Notes: generated by a model from the sequence alone, not told the origin. DNA of 64,000 bases from Phymatolithon calcareum (GCA_977006965.1 OZ345375.1:2046001-2110000); one strand, 5' to 3'. Shown: positions 9,713 through 22,582, counted from the stretch's first letter. Numbers and translations are program-made.

Positions 9713-12480
9713 GCAGCATCAGAGAAGTTCGAGGTCATTTTGGTTCAGATCAGAGCACAAAATATGGGCTACAAGGCTTACCTGAAAACTACGGTCTATG
9801 AAGATAGACCAAGAAACGGAATATGAATGCAAAAGACTTACTCAGGCCCGAACAGGGATAGAAATTCGGATTACGGAGATATTAGAAGGATAGTAGAGAG
9901 ATGAGTATGGAAAACAGCGAAGCTGCACTGCTACTCAAAATTGAGCCTTTGGGAGCTTTTAAAATAAATCAACATACATCCCCCGGTTTACTTGAAATAT
10001 TGGCAGTCAATAGAAATCGAACTATTTTTCAATACATTGCCATAACATTGTTACTAAATTTTCAATTATCTTTTCTTTATTTCGTTATTGTGGAAAGATC
10101 GTTCAACTTTCAATTATGGTGTCCCCTCGTTCAGGTTCAAATGAGAAGTGTTGTAGCTAGCCCATGACAGGATGCGTCCACACAGGGTGAGGAGGTGAGC
10201 AGAAAGGAGATGCGATGAGTGCACATGCGCGATGGTACAGAAGGAAAGAAAGGCGTGAAGAGCTTGACATTTCCTGTCAGCGCACTGACATAACCTATTA
10301 GTCAAGGCAGTAGCTCCACTAAGAGACGGGTAGCATTCAAAGTTTTCAAATACTGTTGCAGTCCAGCATAGATCAGTCAATTGTATTGTCATATTATATG
10401 TTCAGGCCTGCCGAGGTGCGAAGTTCGCGGTCGCAACAAGGGCAGGTGGGGTACGTATTCCGATTGCCGGGTGACATAGCTGGTTGTATATTACAGTTCC
10501 GTACTGTACCGTGCGCATCTTTACCTGTCTTACTGTCTTATTCTATTTTTCAAAAATGAATTAATTTAGTACTGGTGGTAGCGGAAAACGTGGGAAGGTG
10601 TTCTGCTGACGCTGCAAAGATGTCACAGGAACAATGGAAAGTATCGAGATGCCGCGCGATAAGCGTATGAACGACGGTAAATTATATGGAAGACAAAAAA
10701 TTTTACCTCCGTTCCGCGGACGGGACGACCGTTTCATGTCTGTCCGAGCAAACAAGGCAGGAAGGATCCTTCTGTCCGCAGAGGAAAGGTTCGGGTGACG
10801 CGGGCAGGGTGAATTCAATTGCGTTAATAGCATTGTGTGCAGCGCGCCGAGAACAGTATGGACGGGCATTGCCGAAGGAGGACAAATATAATATTCAGGA
10901 ATCTGCATGCGGGAGAGTGGCAGTCTAGCACTATATCCTTTTTGCAGGTTGGACATCGCCGTCCGGCTGGAGCATGTCGAAAGGTACGGTATGCTTTGTG
11001 CGGACAGACGCAGCGGCGGCGGGAAGACCAGGCAAGATGCAGTGCGAGTAATCATTACTCGTCAAACACATCGTGTCATCATGACGCGATGTATTGGACA
11101 AATGCAGCTATGCAGCGCTTCCATCCATGCGCAGTTGGTGCAGATGACGATTGCACTTTTTGTGCAAGACCATAGTGATTTCACGGAATGCAAGGAAAGA
11201 TAGCGGGAAGCAGAGATACAGCACAGTGCAATACAGTACGGTATGCAGTGAGCATGTGCAGCGATATTGTCGCAGACGTGTGCCAATCAACGCTGTGTTT
11301 GCAACTGTTTTCGATGCCAGTTAGGCCGGAGGTAGCACTGCGTGATGCAGTGCTACCGACCAGGACGCGGTGTGCATCCATGTCCCGAGGTGGCATATGT
11401 TTTTTTACCGTCAGGCTATCATAATCTAATTTACGTCAAAAGTTTTGCGCACAACTCGTCTGGATGCAGTGGGTTGATTGCAATTCGAGGGCCGCCGTAA
11501 GTGTCGATGGTGCAAAAATTTGAAAAGGATGATAGAGAAGGAGAAGAAATGGAATGTAAGATATGTTTGTAGCAAAATAACGCGCGCGCACGATCTATTC
11601 GCTTCCGAAAAGCACTGTTGGCAAAGGACGCGTCGCAGTCCAATAAAGTACATTACATTGTAACTCTTTCTTCTTTCTGTCCTCCCCTTGTCGAAGCGAG
11701 CGTGCCGATGTGCTGATTGAATTGCGGTCGATCACGATGATCGCGCTCGCTGCATCTCCACCGTATCTGCCGCCTCAAGCCCCGTGTCAATGTCGGCAGA
11801 CGGCCTTCCGTGTTCAACACGTGTGCACCAGCGCTGCGGCGGTCCGCAAGTACTGTACTGTCATGTGTATTTTTCGCGCCAAAAAGTTCGGTGTTCGAAA
11901 CGAGGGTCGACCGGTCGGCGATGTCGTCCTGCTGGCTGACATCGGCCCGCTGTCAAACCTCGCTCGACTGGGAGCGCGGGCGTGAAGGCAGGGCCGACGC
12001 ATGATATAATCCTTCTCGACCGCGTTATATTATTGTTGTGGTATTCGTGGTCCTGTACTGTAGTCTTTATATTAATTTTCGCCAGGTCGGCGATGAAGGA
12101 GGAAGGATCCATGGAATCAATATGTCGTGGGAGTGAGGATAACTCGTTGCTTTTCTGCCGAGAGACTTGTCGAAATGTACTGTACTGCGCTTAGCGTTGT
12201 TCGTAGACGTTGTGTCCACTTCCACTCTTGCTTACAAATCAAACGTAAACAGTACGTGGGCCTGATGCTGAGAATTTTAGTGTACGGTATAAAGCTCGTC
12301 AACTCTCGGCCTCATCAGCAAGAAACGCGATGTGGTTAAAAGACGGTAGCGCGGGCGGTGGTAGCGCGGGTCTTCGATTCTCAACGAGGTCCACCGTGCA
12401 AGCTCTCCATGCAAAACTCGTGGACAAGACGCCATAACCATCTTCGCTAATGCATTCTCGACGGCATGGAGCTTCGCGCA
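9700..12480 (+). repeat. long repeat, copy C
   Basis: This third copy aligns with B over almost its full length and with A over its right half. It lacks the MITE, the 6218 retroposon and most palindromes. It contains the small hairpin 11331-11357. Closest agreement is at 11670-12300 versus 7546-8110. No intact frame is shared with the other copies. Confidence 0.75.
11331..11357. repeat. 11-bp perfect hairpin, 5-nt loop
   Basis: GGTAGCACTGC at 11331-11341 pairs exactly with 11347-11357. The homologous places in A (about 2345-2360) and B (about 7172-7195) have unpaired sequence. Confidence 0.8.
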
Positions 12481-12993
12481 ATCGGCACCCATGCTGGAGC
12501 CGAGACGGGACGGACGGGTAAAACAAGACCGACCGACTATCGAAACACGGTTCCCGATCTTTCGGTTCAATACCTCCAATCCAATCCGTCTGTTCTTCGA
12601 CGAACACTTCACTTGAGCAAGACAAATGCACGCATAATGCATCAAGACTACTGCATATTCAAGGCACCAAGCAAGACAGCAAGCAATCGAACAAAACAAG
12701 CAATTGTTACATGTTTACTTTTCGCAACCAGGTTTGCACCAGTCAAGACAGCAACGCATCCGACAAAAATCCACGCAACAACAACCTACAAAAGAAATGC
12801 TAAAACAAACACACCATCAAATCAGCCAAGAATAATAACACCGCCCTTAACATTCGCACATTGCGGCACACTGCCGCCCACATCCCCCCACCCAAAATCT
12901 CAAGCAACCGGCACATTCTCGCAGTGCTCAGCAAACGGTAGAAGAAGCGACCATCATGAACTTTCGTTAGCAAGTAAAGTAAACCTCATCAAT

Positions 12994-13440
12994 TCAGTCA
13001 GTCCTCTCCTCCCCTTCCTTTTCCCCCTTCTCCTTCTCCTTCTCAAGCACCCTCTCCAAAACCTCCCCTTCATCTTCCGGCGTGACCGGTTCAACCGCAA
13101 ACAAATTCCTCACCACCGGCACCTCCTTCGCCGGCAACGCAAGCCGCATAGCACACGCAAGCCGCCAACAAGCACGCTTCACCTGCAATTCGCGCGTGGC
13201 GGCACAAACAGCACACACACCAGCGCGCACATTCGGCGCCGGCGGCGACACCGTGCGCCGTCTCTTGCGCGGCGCGGCCGGACATTCCGCGACCGCGAGC
13301 TGGCGGCGCAGTCGCGGCGTGGCGGGCGGTGACGGCATCTCCGCCTCGGATGCTTCCACGGGCACCCAGCGGCGGATCGGACCCTCCGGCATCGCTCTCG
13401 GCGCGACGGGGAGATACAGTCCGGGCATGGGCGCTGGCAT
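12994..13440 (-). CDS. hypothetical basic nuclear-type protein (148 aa)
   Basis: I do not recognise the family. From the first ATG in frame (13440-13438) the frame gives 148 residues: a Pro-rich N-terminal half, a basic stretch RKRRRT that could act as a nuclear localisation signal, then a compact segment with a CxxC pair and two more Cys, and a charged Glu/Lys tail. The frame stays open upstream to about 13629 without another ATG, so a short 5' exon is possible. Base composition here is clearly GC-richer than the flanks. The opposite strand is also open over much of the same stretch, which lowers certainty. Confidence 0.4.
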   Translation of the reverse strand: MPAPMPGLYLPVAPRAMPEGPIRRWVPVEASEAEMPSPPATPRLRRQLAVAECPAAPRKRRRTVSPPAPNVRAGVCAVCAATRELQVKRACWRLACAMRLALPAKEVPVVRNLFAVEPVTPEDEGEVLERVLEKEKEKGEKEGEERTD

Positions 13441-16400
13441 CCTTCCTTCCTGTGCGTTCTGTGCGGTCGGTCGATTGGGAAGGGGTTGCACTTGCAGCGA
13501 GGGTGAAATGGCAGGTATGCGGGAATGCGTGAAAGCACTGTCGCGGCCTTTTGAAGGCGCACGGAACTGCGAAGGGCGACACTGAGTTGTCGTGCAGCTG
13601 CGCGTGGCGAATGCACAGACAGACTGCCTTCAAGTTTGTGAATCACGGGGCGTATGCGCCGTACTGCGCGTAGCACGTGGGACGGGGAATTGCTGCCGCA
13701 ATTGTCATATCACGCTTGCAGTACGCGCCCGCTAGCACGTGCTCCCCTTGCGTTCTGCTTCCCGTTATGATAGCGTGAAAATTTTCAAGCTTTTTGGTTG
13801 TCACGCCAAGTCACGCGGGTGGGGAAGACGACAGGGTGAAGGAACGAATGAATGAATGAACGAACGGACGAACGGACTGTCGGTGGCTGAAATTATTAAC
13901 GCGGCAGACAGTGAGACACACGACTGCATGATGGGTAGCAGACAGTGATCGGGAGGGCGGGCGAGGCGGAGCGGAGCAGATAGCGGAGAGTACGACGAGC
14001 GGCCGCAGAGGGGACTAGCACTAAATGCACGAGTAGCCCGGCCATGGCAGGACGAAGGCGATCGACAGGAGTGATCATTTGTGGGGAGAAGATATGCAGA
14101 GAGATGCATGCGATACGCAGTGTGTAGACAAGTGTGAGATTCATCATGGGCGCAACAGAAGTACATTTACTGCGATCTTCGCATCCTGATGCGCAGTGGT
14201 ATGCTCCGGTCGCCGGCTTCACGTGCACGCCGTACATTTCATTGCCCGTACAGTGTACGAACTATTTTCCTCCCTTCTGTAACCCATTCGTCCATGCCGT
14301 TTGTTTGTCTGCCCACAACGCTCCTTCTTCTTCTTTCTTCTTCCGTCATCATGGGTTTCCTGCAAACAGTACGTTCCCGTCCTGTCTAGCCCACGTCTCC
14401 TAGCTACGACAGTATCATACTGTACAGCCCCTCTCGCCACGCGGCGCCCGTTCTCATCGCGCTGCTCCGGACAGGGCAGCTGGTTCGATCATACGTGTCC
14501 CACCGCGAACGAACGAACGTTCCGCCCGCTTCACGGTTGCAATGTGCACTGGTGCTTCTGCTTGCCGTCGATCCGGTCCGGTCCGATCAGATCCCGGTCG
14601 TGCTGACCATTCTGATCGTTTGCCTGCGCGGTGCTTGTCCTCGCGAGAGGGGGCGCAATCTGACATGTCGCCCGCCTGCCCGCCCGCCGGACTAACGGGC
14701 GCTCAGTCAACTTGATGCGCGTGTATAGCACGCGAAAACGCGCGGCCGCATTTCCCGCGCGGCCCGGTAATTGATCGGTTTGAGCCTGTTTTGTACGCTT
14801 CTTGTGCTCTTGCGTGTGTGAAGGACGATGTAACAGCTGAAGGAAAGCGCTATGCGTCATTTAAGGACGCGTTAACTTTTGAGGGGCTAAGTTTACCGTT
14901 TTACTGCGCTTTTGAACTTGGAAACTTACTGTGCGGAGTGTCTGAATAGGAAACGGTACGCAAGTATAGATAGCTGAAGTGGTTTAAATACGCGTATGGA
15001 GCAATGTTCTTATATTTGTTTGTAGTTTGTGAACGACTTGTACTGTACAGTGTACTGACGAAATGTTGGCTTCCGTTACTTGATCGACTAAATGCTAGCT
15101 TTTTTGTCTTCGAACACGTTTACTTAGGTATCCTCTGTATCAGGGCTCGCTTCCGTTCGCGTTACAATTACGAACGACTTTCGTAGCACAAAACTTCTTC
15201 GTGTGCTTGCTTGTGCAATATAGTAATATCAACTTGTAGTTGCGCAGCGGTAAGCAGGAGGAAAATAAGTTATTCCAGGTCGCAATTTTCCGGATTGCGA
15301 AAGCATATCAACTTTACCAACATTCACAATCCCGGTAAGGAGCACTCAAAGTGTCAATATTCCCAGAAGAAGCCTCCTTTCCTCGAGACAGTTCTTCTTG
15401 TTTCATTCGCGTTCAAAACCGGAAGATCGACTATATTGTGCACTTCTAAAGAGGAGTAGGGTTTCAGTACAGTTGCAGACGCATTGTGAGATGAGGCGAT
15501 GCTTTCAGCAGCCTCTTCCCCGTCAGCATACTAGTGGTGAATAACGAAAGAATTCCAAAATTGTGCATAACCTATTTCCGAGCCTACACCGAACAACTAT
15601 GATTCCATTTGCTCTCACCTTGTAATGTACTCTTCATGCATTCCTCGCCGTCAATTATTCAAAAACTGGATTACAAGTTTCTGTAAAATTCAAAGTCTGT
15701 CCATTATATTGCTCAACGCCGCGTTATTCTGAGTTCTAAGAGCGTTTCCTACTCACTGGCCTTCTCTCATTGCTCAAGCTGAGCATACAAATACAATATT
15801 TATGGCGCATGATTCCTTTACTTGACTCTTGCCATTCAGGATTGTGGCGCTATTTAGGTTCTGATTTACTTCAGGGCACCTGAATATTACAACTTCCCCG
15901 TCATTGGTTAGACGACATTACGCCTCGCAAATTCAGATCTCATTGTTGACATCAGCAGTCCCGGCCATAGCTTCTGCTACGTAGTTCAAACATAGTCTTG
16001 AGTATGGCTCACGAAATTATGTTTTCGCACCTTCCTTTTTCACACGCGATAACGGGGTTCTCGGTTCTCTTCCAATTGCAGTTTAGCTTTTGGTTTAGTA
16101 ATTGTAACGTCTCTACTTTGTGCAGCGTAGACTACTAGCACTGCTTTTTTGGGCTTCGCCCGAACTGCGAATCAGTAAAAAAGAAATAGGAGAGACTTAT
16201 ATGCCGGAGCGACAAAAATGAACAATTGGCCCAAGTTTCGGTTTCAAATTCAGCACATATCCTTTAAAGTTTTATGTCCACCGAGTGCGAAGGACATGCA
16301 TAGATTAAAGCTCTCACTATGTCCATTGTCTGCCGCTGCTATCGCACCGCATCTATCGGGGATGACTCCTGTGCACCATATTTCCTGTTGCGCCTCCACC

Positions 16401-17147
16401 AATGCTCCTATGCAACCATAATTCTCCCGAGGCACATATCTCACGGAGCAGAGCTGCGGTAGCGGGCATGAGCTACATAAGGCAGATTCAGGTGGTCATT
16501 AAGTCGGCAAATCTGACGTCAGTTGTTCTGTTGCGGACATCGAGAGAATCTTATCGATACGGAGTGATGATTGCAAGAAGCATCACTACTGTAAGTGGGC
16601 CTGGCAATCAAATGCTCGGAGACCTAGGACCGAACGTCCAGAGGCCTGGCCCCCGGACCGCGGTCACAGATACTTTGGACCATTCAAGTGTCATATCTTC
16701 TAACGGAAACTTTGTAAAAAGTACAAGCTGCTAAACTGTCAGGCATACATACAGGGTACATACAGCAATGCTCTAGCTGACAGTAATTTTCAGCGAAATC
16801 TGGACACGTGGATTCTGGGTCTAGGTTCACTTGTGCAGGTTGCTTCAATTATGTGTTTCGGCGCAATCTATGAAGCCGGAAAAGAAATGTGCGATTCCAG
16901 CCTGGTTTCCAACCTGGAGCCTCATCCTTGGACACCGTAAGTTCTTCCGTCATCGTGCGCCGACCGGTGTGTGAGAACTGCCCTTCGAAGTTGTGCACGC
17001 TTACCGACACCGGCGCCAACCGTGCCGTCGGAAACGCGGAACGATCTCACCGTTGGCTTCAGAAAAGAATGTTTGATTCTCGAAAGCACATCACCGTCCG
17101 ATTTCATCCTTCCCTGACGTCCACCGTCCGTTCTCTGGCCTTCCATT
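13441..17147. other. GC-rich then AT-rich intergenic stretch
   Basis: The part to about 14.85 kb is GC- and CpG-rich with overlapping open frames on both strands, none with a motif. This openness is what GC-rich noncoding DNA gives. From 14.85 kb the composition becomes AT-richer and frames close. A minus-strand frame at 16250-16444, with no in-frame ATG, reads protein-like for ~60 codons but is unidentified. The last few hundred bases should contain the clathrin promoter; no clear TATA box was seen. Confidence 0.4.
13841..13877. repeat. tetranucleotide microsatellite (GAAC/GAAT/GGAC)n
   Basis: About nine consecutive 4-bp units of the form GAAY or GGAC, degenerate but in phase. Confidence 0.7.
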
Positions 17148-20100
17148 ATGGCCACCCCATCTCCAATTAAGCTGAAAGAGGCATTTTCGGTGCGTTGCAG
17201 CTCAATTCCGACATGAACTCCTCTCCCGCCTGCGATCTCCAGGAATTGTAACTAACACGCGATCAATTTTTTGTTCCCATTTTCCTGACCAAATTATTAC
17301 AGATGCTCTCGGTAGGAGTGCAGCCGGCTTCTCTCACCTTTGCAAATGTCTCCATATCATCGGACAAGCATATTGTCGTCCGAGAACGTATCGCCTCGGG
17401 CGGAAGCGAACTCCTGTGTCTTGCAACCGCAACACCAACAAAACCAAAGCGACGTCCGATATCCGCCGATGGCGCTTTAATGCATCCCTCACAGCCCATC
17501 ATGGCCTTGCGCATGGGCGTCAATGTGCAGCTTTTCGACATGGCGGCAAAGAAAAAGCTAAAAATCTGCGTCATGCCGGAGGCCATATCGTTCTGGCGCT
17601 GGATTTCAGAATCCACTTTGGGCATTGTTACCGTCTCCTCTGTTTACCATTGGTCACTATCTACCGAAGAACAGGACCCTGTGCTCATGTTCGACAAGCA
17701 TGATACCCTCGCGAACGCGCAAGTCATCGGCTATTGCGCGGATCGCACCGAAAAATGGCTATGCGTCAACGGTATTGCAGCCGATGAAACCGGAGCCATC
17801 ATCGGTCGCTTGCAGCTTTATTCCGTCGATCAGAAGATGTCACAGGCCCTTCCCGGTCATGCTGCGACGTTCGCTTATCTCCAGATGGCTTCGTACAAGG
17901 CCACTCTTTTCGCATTCGCTTCCCGCGAACGCAAACCCGAGTCTGAGACTACCGATTCTCGATTTCGCATCATTGAAATTAGTGGTGCCGGCGAGTTTCA
18001 GCGCGTTTCCTCTGATATCTACTATCCTCCGGAATACGCGGCCGATTTCCCCATCGCGGTGCATGCCTCAACGCGATATGCAACCATCGTCTACGTGATC
18101 ACTAAAATGGGCTACGTTCACATGTACGACCTCGAGACCGCCAAATGTATCTACATGAACCGTGTCAGCGAGACTACAATTTTCGCCTCCGTCCCCCACA
18201 CAGCATCCGGTGGCATCCTCGGGCTCAACCGACAGGGTCAGGTGCTTCTCGTTGCCGTCAATGCAGATGCCGTTGTGGATTATGTGCGCAACAAACTTGG
18301 CGATGAACAACTCGCAACCGGACTGGCGTCGCGAAACGGATTTGCGGGTGCAGAGCGCTCGTTTATAAATCAATTCGAAGACGCTTTGGAAGACGACGAC
18401 ATACCGCTCGCTGCCGCCATTGCGGCTGAATCTCCGGGTGGGTTCTTGCGTACCGCGGACACGATTTCGCGTTTCCGTACTCTCGGCGATGGCGGTGGCG
18501 GTACGCCGCCTATTCTGGTCTACTTTCAGTCATGCATGGAACGCGGTCGTCTTAACGAGGTTGAAAGCGCGGCGCTGGGCTTGCAACTCCGTGGAACGGA
18601 TAAGGTTAAGATGCTTGAAAAATGGATCAAGGAAGAGAAACTCACGTGCTGCGAGGAACTGGGTGATATTCTGAGAGAATCTTCCCCGGTCATTGCATTG
18701 GGTGTTTTCATCAAGGCCGAAGCACATGAAAAGGCGATCCAGTGCATGATTCAAACTGGACAATCAGACAAAATCGCATTATACGCGAAGAAGGTCGGTA
18801 TGAAGGTCAACCACCGTGATCTTGTCGACATTGCAGCCCGATACAATCCGCAAGCGGCACTTGAAGTGGCCAACAATGCGGGACACGCACTCGTTCTCGC
18901 GGACCCGGAAAGACAACGCCAGTCGCTAGAGGATATTTCAAAAATGGTCGACATGTTCCTTTCTAAAGGCATGCTGAACGAAGCGACGACCCACGCAATG
19001 GAAAACTTGGCTGATAAGGACCCGGCGGAAGGGCCGATACAAACCAAAATCTTGAAGGCATGTCTCATGAACGCACCGCAGGTCGCAGAAGGTATTCTCG
19101 CTCAAGACATATGGCACCAGTTTGAGTCGTTCCCTATCGCAATGCTTTGCGAGCGTATCGGGTTGTTTCAGCATGCCCTGGAGAACTATACGGATCTGTC
19201 AGATGTGAAGCGGGTCATTACAAACACACATGTTATCAATCCAGAGTTCATCTTGCATTACTTCGCGACCATCCATCCGAACGATCAGTTGGAAGTGCTG
19301 CAGGAGCTTTTGTCTTCAAACCCGCGGGCAAACATTAGGCTTTGCGTCAGTATTGCCGCCAAGTATACCGACCCTATGGGCGGCCCGGAGAAGGTAATCC
19401 CTGTGTTCGACGCCGTCAAACAGGTACCGGACGCCTTGTACTACTATCTTGCTGCGATTGTTGGCGCATCTGATTCTGCAGAAGTTCATAATCGATTCAT
19501 TGAAGTGAGTGTGCGTCTGGGGCAGTTCAATGATGCGGATCAGGTCACAAGACAGTCGACGCATTATGATCCGGAGCGCATCAAAAACTTCTTGAAGGAG
19601 TTCAAGCCTAAGGATCCGCGGCCCCTCATCAATGTTTGTGATCGATTTGGATACGTTGATGAACTTGTGAAGTACTTTGTGAAACACCGCATGCTCAAAT
19701 TTGTAGAAGGTTATGTACAACGAGTTAACCCGATTCAATGCCCTATTGTTGTTGGAACATTGCTTGATGTCGACGGCATGTCTGAAAAAGACTTGGAGAA
19801 GCTGATCTTGTCTGTGAAGAACATGGTACCAGTTAATGAGCTCGTTAAGGAAGTTGAACAAAGAGGGAAATTACATCTGATTCTCGAATTCCTTGAGAGT
19901 CGTATCGCGGATGGCGCAACTGACGTCGACGTTCACACTGGGGTTGCAAAGGTCTACATTGCCCGCAATATGAACCCGCAACATTTCTTAGAGACGAATG
20001 CGTACTATGATTCGCGCGCCGTGGGACAGTATTGCGCTCGAAGGGATCCTTTCCTAGCTTTCATTGCGTACAGGAGGGGACAGTGCGATGATGAGGTTCT

Positions 20101-22543
20101 TCAAGTTACAAATGATAACTCGCTGTTTCGGGAACAAGCATTGTACGCAGTCGATCGTGCAAACGCTGAGCTGTGGGAGAAAATTTTGGAAGAGGACAAT
20201 CCATTCAGACGCCTTGTTGTCGACCAGGTCATTTCGACTGCGTTACCGGCGTGCAAGCGACCGGAAAAGGTATCCGCGGCCGTAAAAGCATTTTTGAGTG
20301 CCGGAATGCCAGACGTGCTCATGGAGTTGCTCGAAAAATTGGTCATGCAGACAAGCAACACTGCATTTTCGCGAAACACCAATTTGCAAAACTTGCTCAT
20401 TCTTACTGCAATTGGTGCAGCTCCAGAACGAGTCATTGAATACGTGCGACGTCTGGACAATTACGATGGACCTGACATAGCACCGTCGTGTATTGGGGCA
20501 GGGCTATTTGAAGAAGCGTACACGATCTACTACAAGTTTGAAAAGTTTGACGACGCACTGGATGTATTGCTGGAACATCTGAAGGACTTTCCCCGTGCAG
20601 AAGAGTTTGCAGTGCGAATGGACCGCCCTGACGTGTGGCTGAAGCTTGGTATCGCACAGCTTGAGAACCAGATTGTGGCGGATGGAATTCGATCCCTTAT
20701 TCGTGCTCGCGATGTCTCGCGCTATGATCTTGTTGTTCAAGCATCGAGGGACGATGCGAGCACTAATAATGACTTCAAGATGATCGTCAAGTTCATGCGA
20801 ATTGCACGGAAGAAGATTCGAGAACCGGAGCTGGCGCAGAGGGCAATTGACACGGAACTAGTTTTTTCATTATGCAGATTGCAAGCGTTGACCGACGTGG
20901 AAGAGTTCCTCGTAACTGGCGGGCACAAGGCGAATTTGGAAGAGGTTGGTGACAGATGCTTCGACATTGAATTGTATGTCGCAGCCAAGATGATGTTCCG
21001 TGCCATTCAAGCGTGGGGCAAATTGGCTCACACTCACATTATGCTCAAGGAGTACCGGGAGGCTGTCTGGGCGGCGAAGAAAGCGGATCGCATTCCAACA
21101 TGGCGAATCGTCTGCTTCGGTTGTGTGGATGGGCTTGAGTTCGACTATGCGGCGGTTTGTGCACTCAGACTGGTCGTTGAGGTTGACGAAATGCAAGAAT
21201 GTATTGACTACTACGAAGAACGCGGTCACTTCCAACAAATTATCGACGTGCTGGAAGCAGCGATCAACCACAAGAGAGCACACCCTGCTATATACACCGA
21301 AATGGCTGTGCTGTTGTCGAAGTACAGGGAATCCCAGCTCCTCAACTTCTGCAGAATGTGGCATGGGAAGCTCAATATTCCGAAGGTTTGTCGCGCCTGC
21401 GAGCGTGCACACCTATGGGATTGTCTTGCGTTCCTGTACATATTCTATGAGGAGTACGACAATGCTGCTAATGTCATGATGGATCATTCGCCAACGGCAT
21501 ACACGCCGGATGAGTTCCTGGATACTATTTCGCGAACTGGGGCACTCAGTGTCATGTACCGGTCTATTGACTTCTATCTCGGGGAACATCCGGAGCGATT
21601 GGAGGATCTGCTAAACATTCTTGCGCCGCGAATCGATGGGTCACGAGCAGTTGCTATGCTGGAGCGTGCACGAGCATCAGAGTTTGGCGATCTTGGTTGT
21701 CTGCCATTCGCGGTGAATTACATGCAAAAAATTCAGTCGGCTGACGTGCCGGAAGTCAACGAAGCACTCAACAGACTGTACGTCAGAGAACAGAATGTTG
21801 AGTCTCTCAGGGAATCTGTAGAGTCGTTCACGAACTTTGACCAGATGTCTCTGGCGCGTGAGCTGGAGAAGCATGAGCTACTCGAATTTCGACGAATATC
21901 ATCTCGGATGTATGCTCGCAGCGGACGGCACGAACGCGCAATCGAGATCGCAGAGAAGGACATTTTGTACGTAGACATGATATATGCAGTGGCGCAATCA
22001 AGGGACGAAGAATTGGCAGAGTATTATGCGGAACACTTTGCCAAACAGGGGCTGCGTGAGTGCTTCACCGCTCTTTTGTACGCGTGCTACGACTTCTTTT
22101 CGCCTGATGTCGCAATGGAGTACGCGTGGATCGGTGGCATGCGGGACTTTGCAATGCCATTTCTCATTCAGACAGTCGCAGAAGCCGGGAAGCGTCTTAC
22201 CGCGATCGAGACTGAGAGGTCTGATGAGCGGGAAATACAAGCGGCGCTGGAAAAGGAAGAGGAAGAAGAAGTCAATGAGGATGTTTCAGTTCTTCTTTAT
22301 GGACTACAACCGCAGCAGCAGCAGATGCTCCTCACGTATCATCAAGCTGGTGGTGGCGTTGTTGGCGGTATGCCGACACAACAAGGCATGGGTTTCGGCG
22401 GAGGCGTGCCAATGATAGGATGGAATAACCCACAGGCGGCGTATTCTACATTTGCGCCACAAAATCCGCAGGCTGCATACGCTACTTTTGCACCTCAGAA
22501 CATGCAGACTGCGTACACGACTTTTGCACTTCCTCAGATGTAA
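17148..22543 (+). CDS. CLTC: clathrin heavy chain, two exons (17148..17189, 17303..22543), ~1760 aa
   Basis: Clathrin heavy chain forms the three-legged coat of endocytic and trans-Golgi vesicles. The long frame starting at 17303 lacks the first residues of the family. These are supplied by a 14-codon exon (17148-17189) that reads MATPSPIKLKEAFS and joins in phase across a 113-bp GT-AG intron. The joined N-terminus then aligns without gaps to the known PIRFQE...GINPA...F start. Conserved signs include RRPISADGALMHP in the N-terminal beta-propeller (about residues 15-370), followed by the series of ~145-residue heavy-chain repeats with strings such as ENYTDLSDVKR and NLQNLLILTAIGAAPERV. After the trimerisation region the tail is unusual: an acidic run, a Gln/Gly-rich part and three 12-13-residue repeats of the form N-P-Q-A-A-Y-x-T-F-A-P-Q. 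Total length is somewhat above the usual ~1675-1700, because of this tail. Confidence 0.97.
17190..17302 (+). other. 113-bp spliceosomal intron, phase 0, in clathrin heavy chain
   Basis: It begins GTGCGT and ends in a pyrimidine-rich stretch followed by ATTACAG. It contains an in-frame stop, so it must be removed. Its position is fixed by gap-free alignment of the flanking residues to other clathrin heavy chains. It is the only intron I can place confidently in the window. Confidence 0.9.
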
Positions 22544-22582
22544 TCCCCGCCTTACTGTACCACTTTCAGAGCAGCGGTGGCT

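Noticed and set aside
12466-13332. 288-codon plus-strand frame
   Set aside because: It starts in the repeat copy C end, has Thr/Asn/His-rich then Arg-rich composition, and lies opposite a more protein-like minus-strand frame; no domain.
13082-13676. Overlapping 165-180-codon frames on both strands
   Set aside because: Openness follows from high GC; only the 12994-13440 minus frame has residue patterns worth keeping.
17416-22415. Many 60-180-codon frames inside clathrin heavy chain on both strands
   Set aside because: Shadows of the 1746-codon coding frame.
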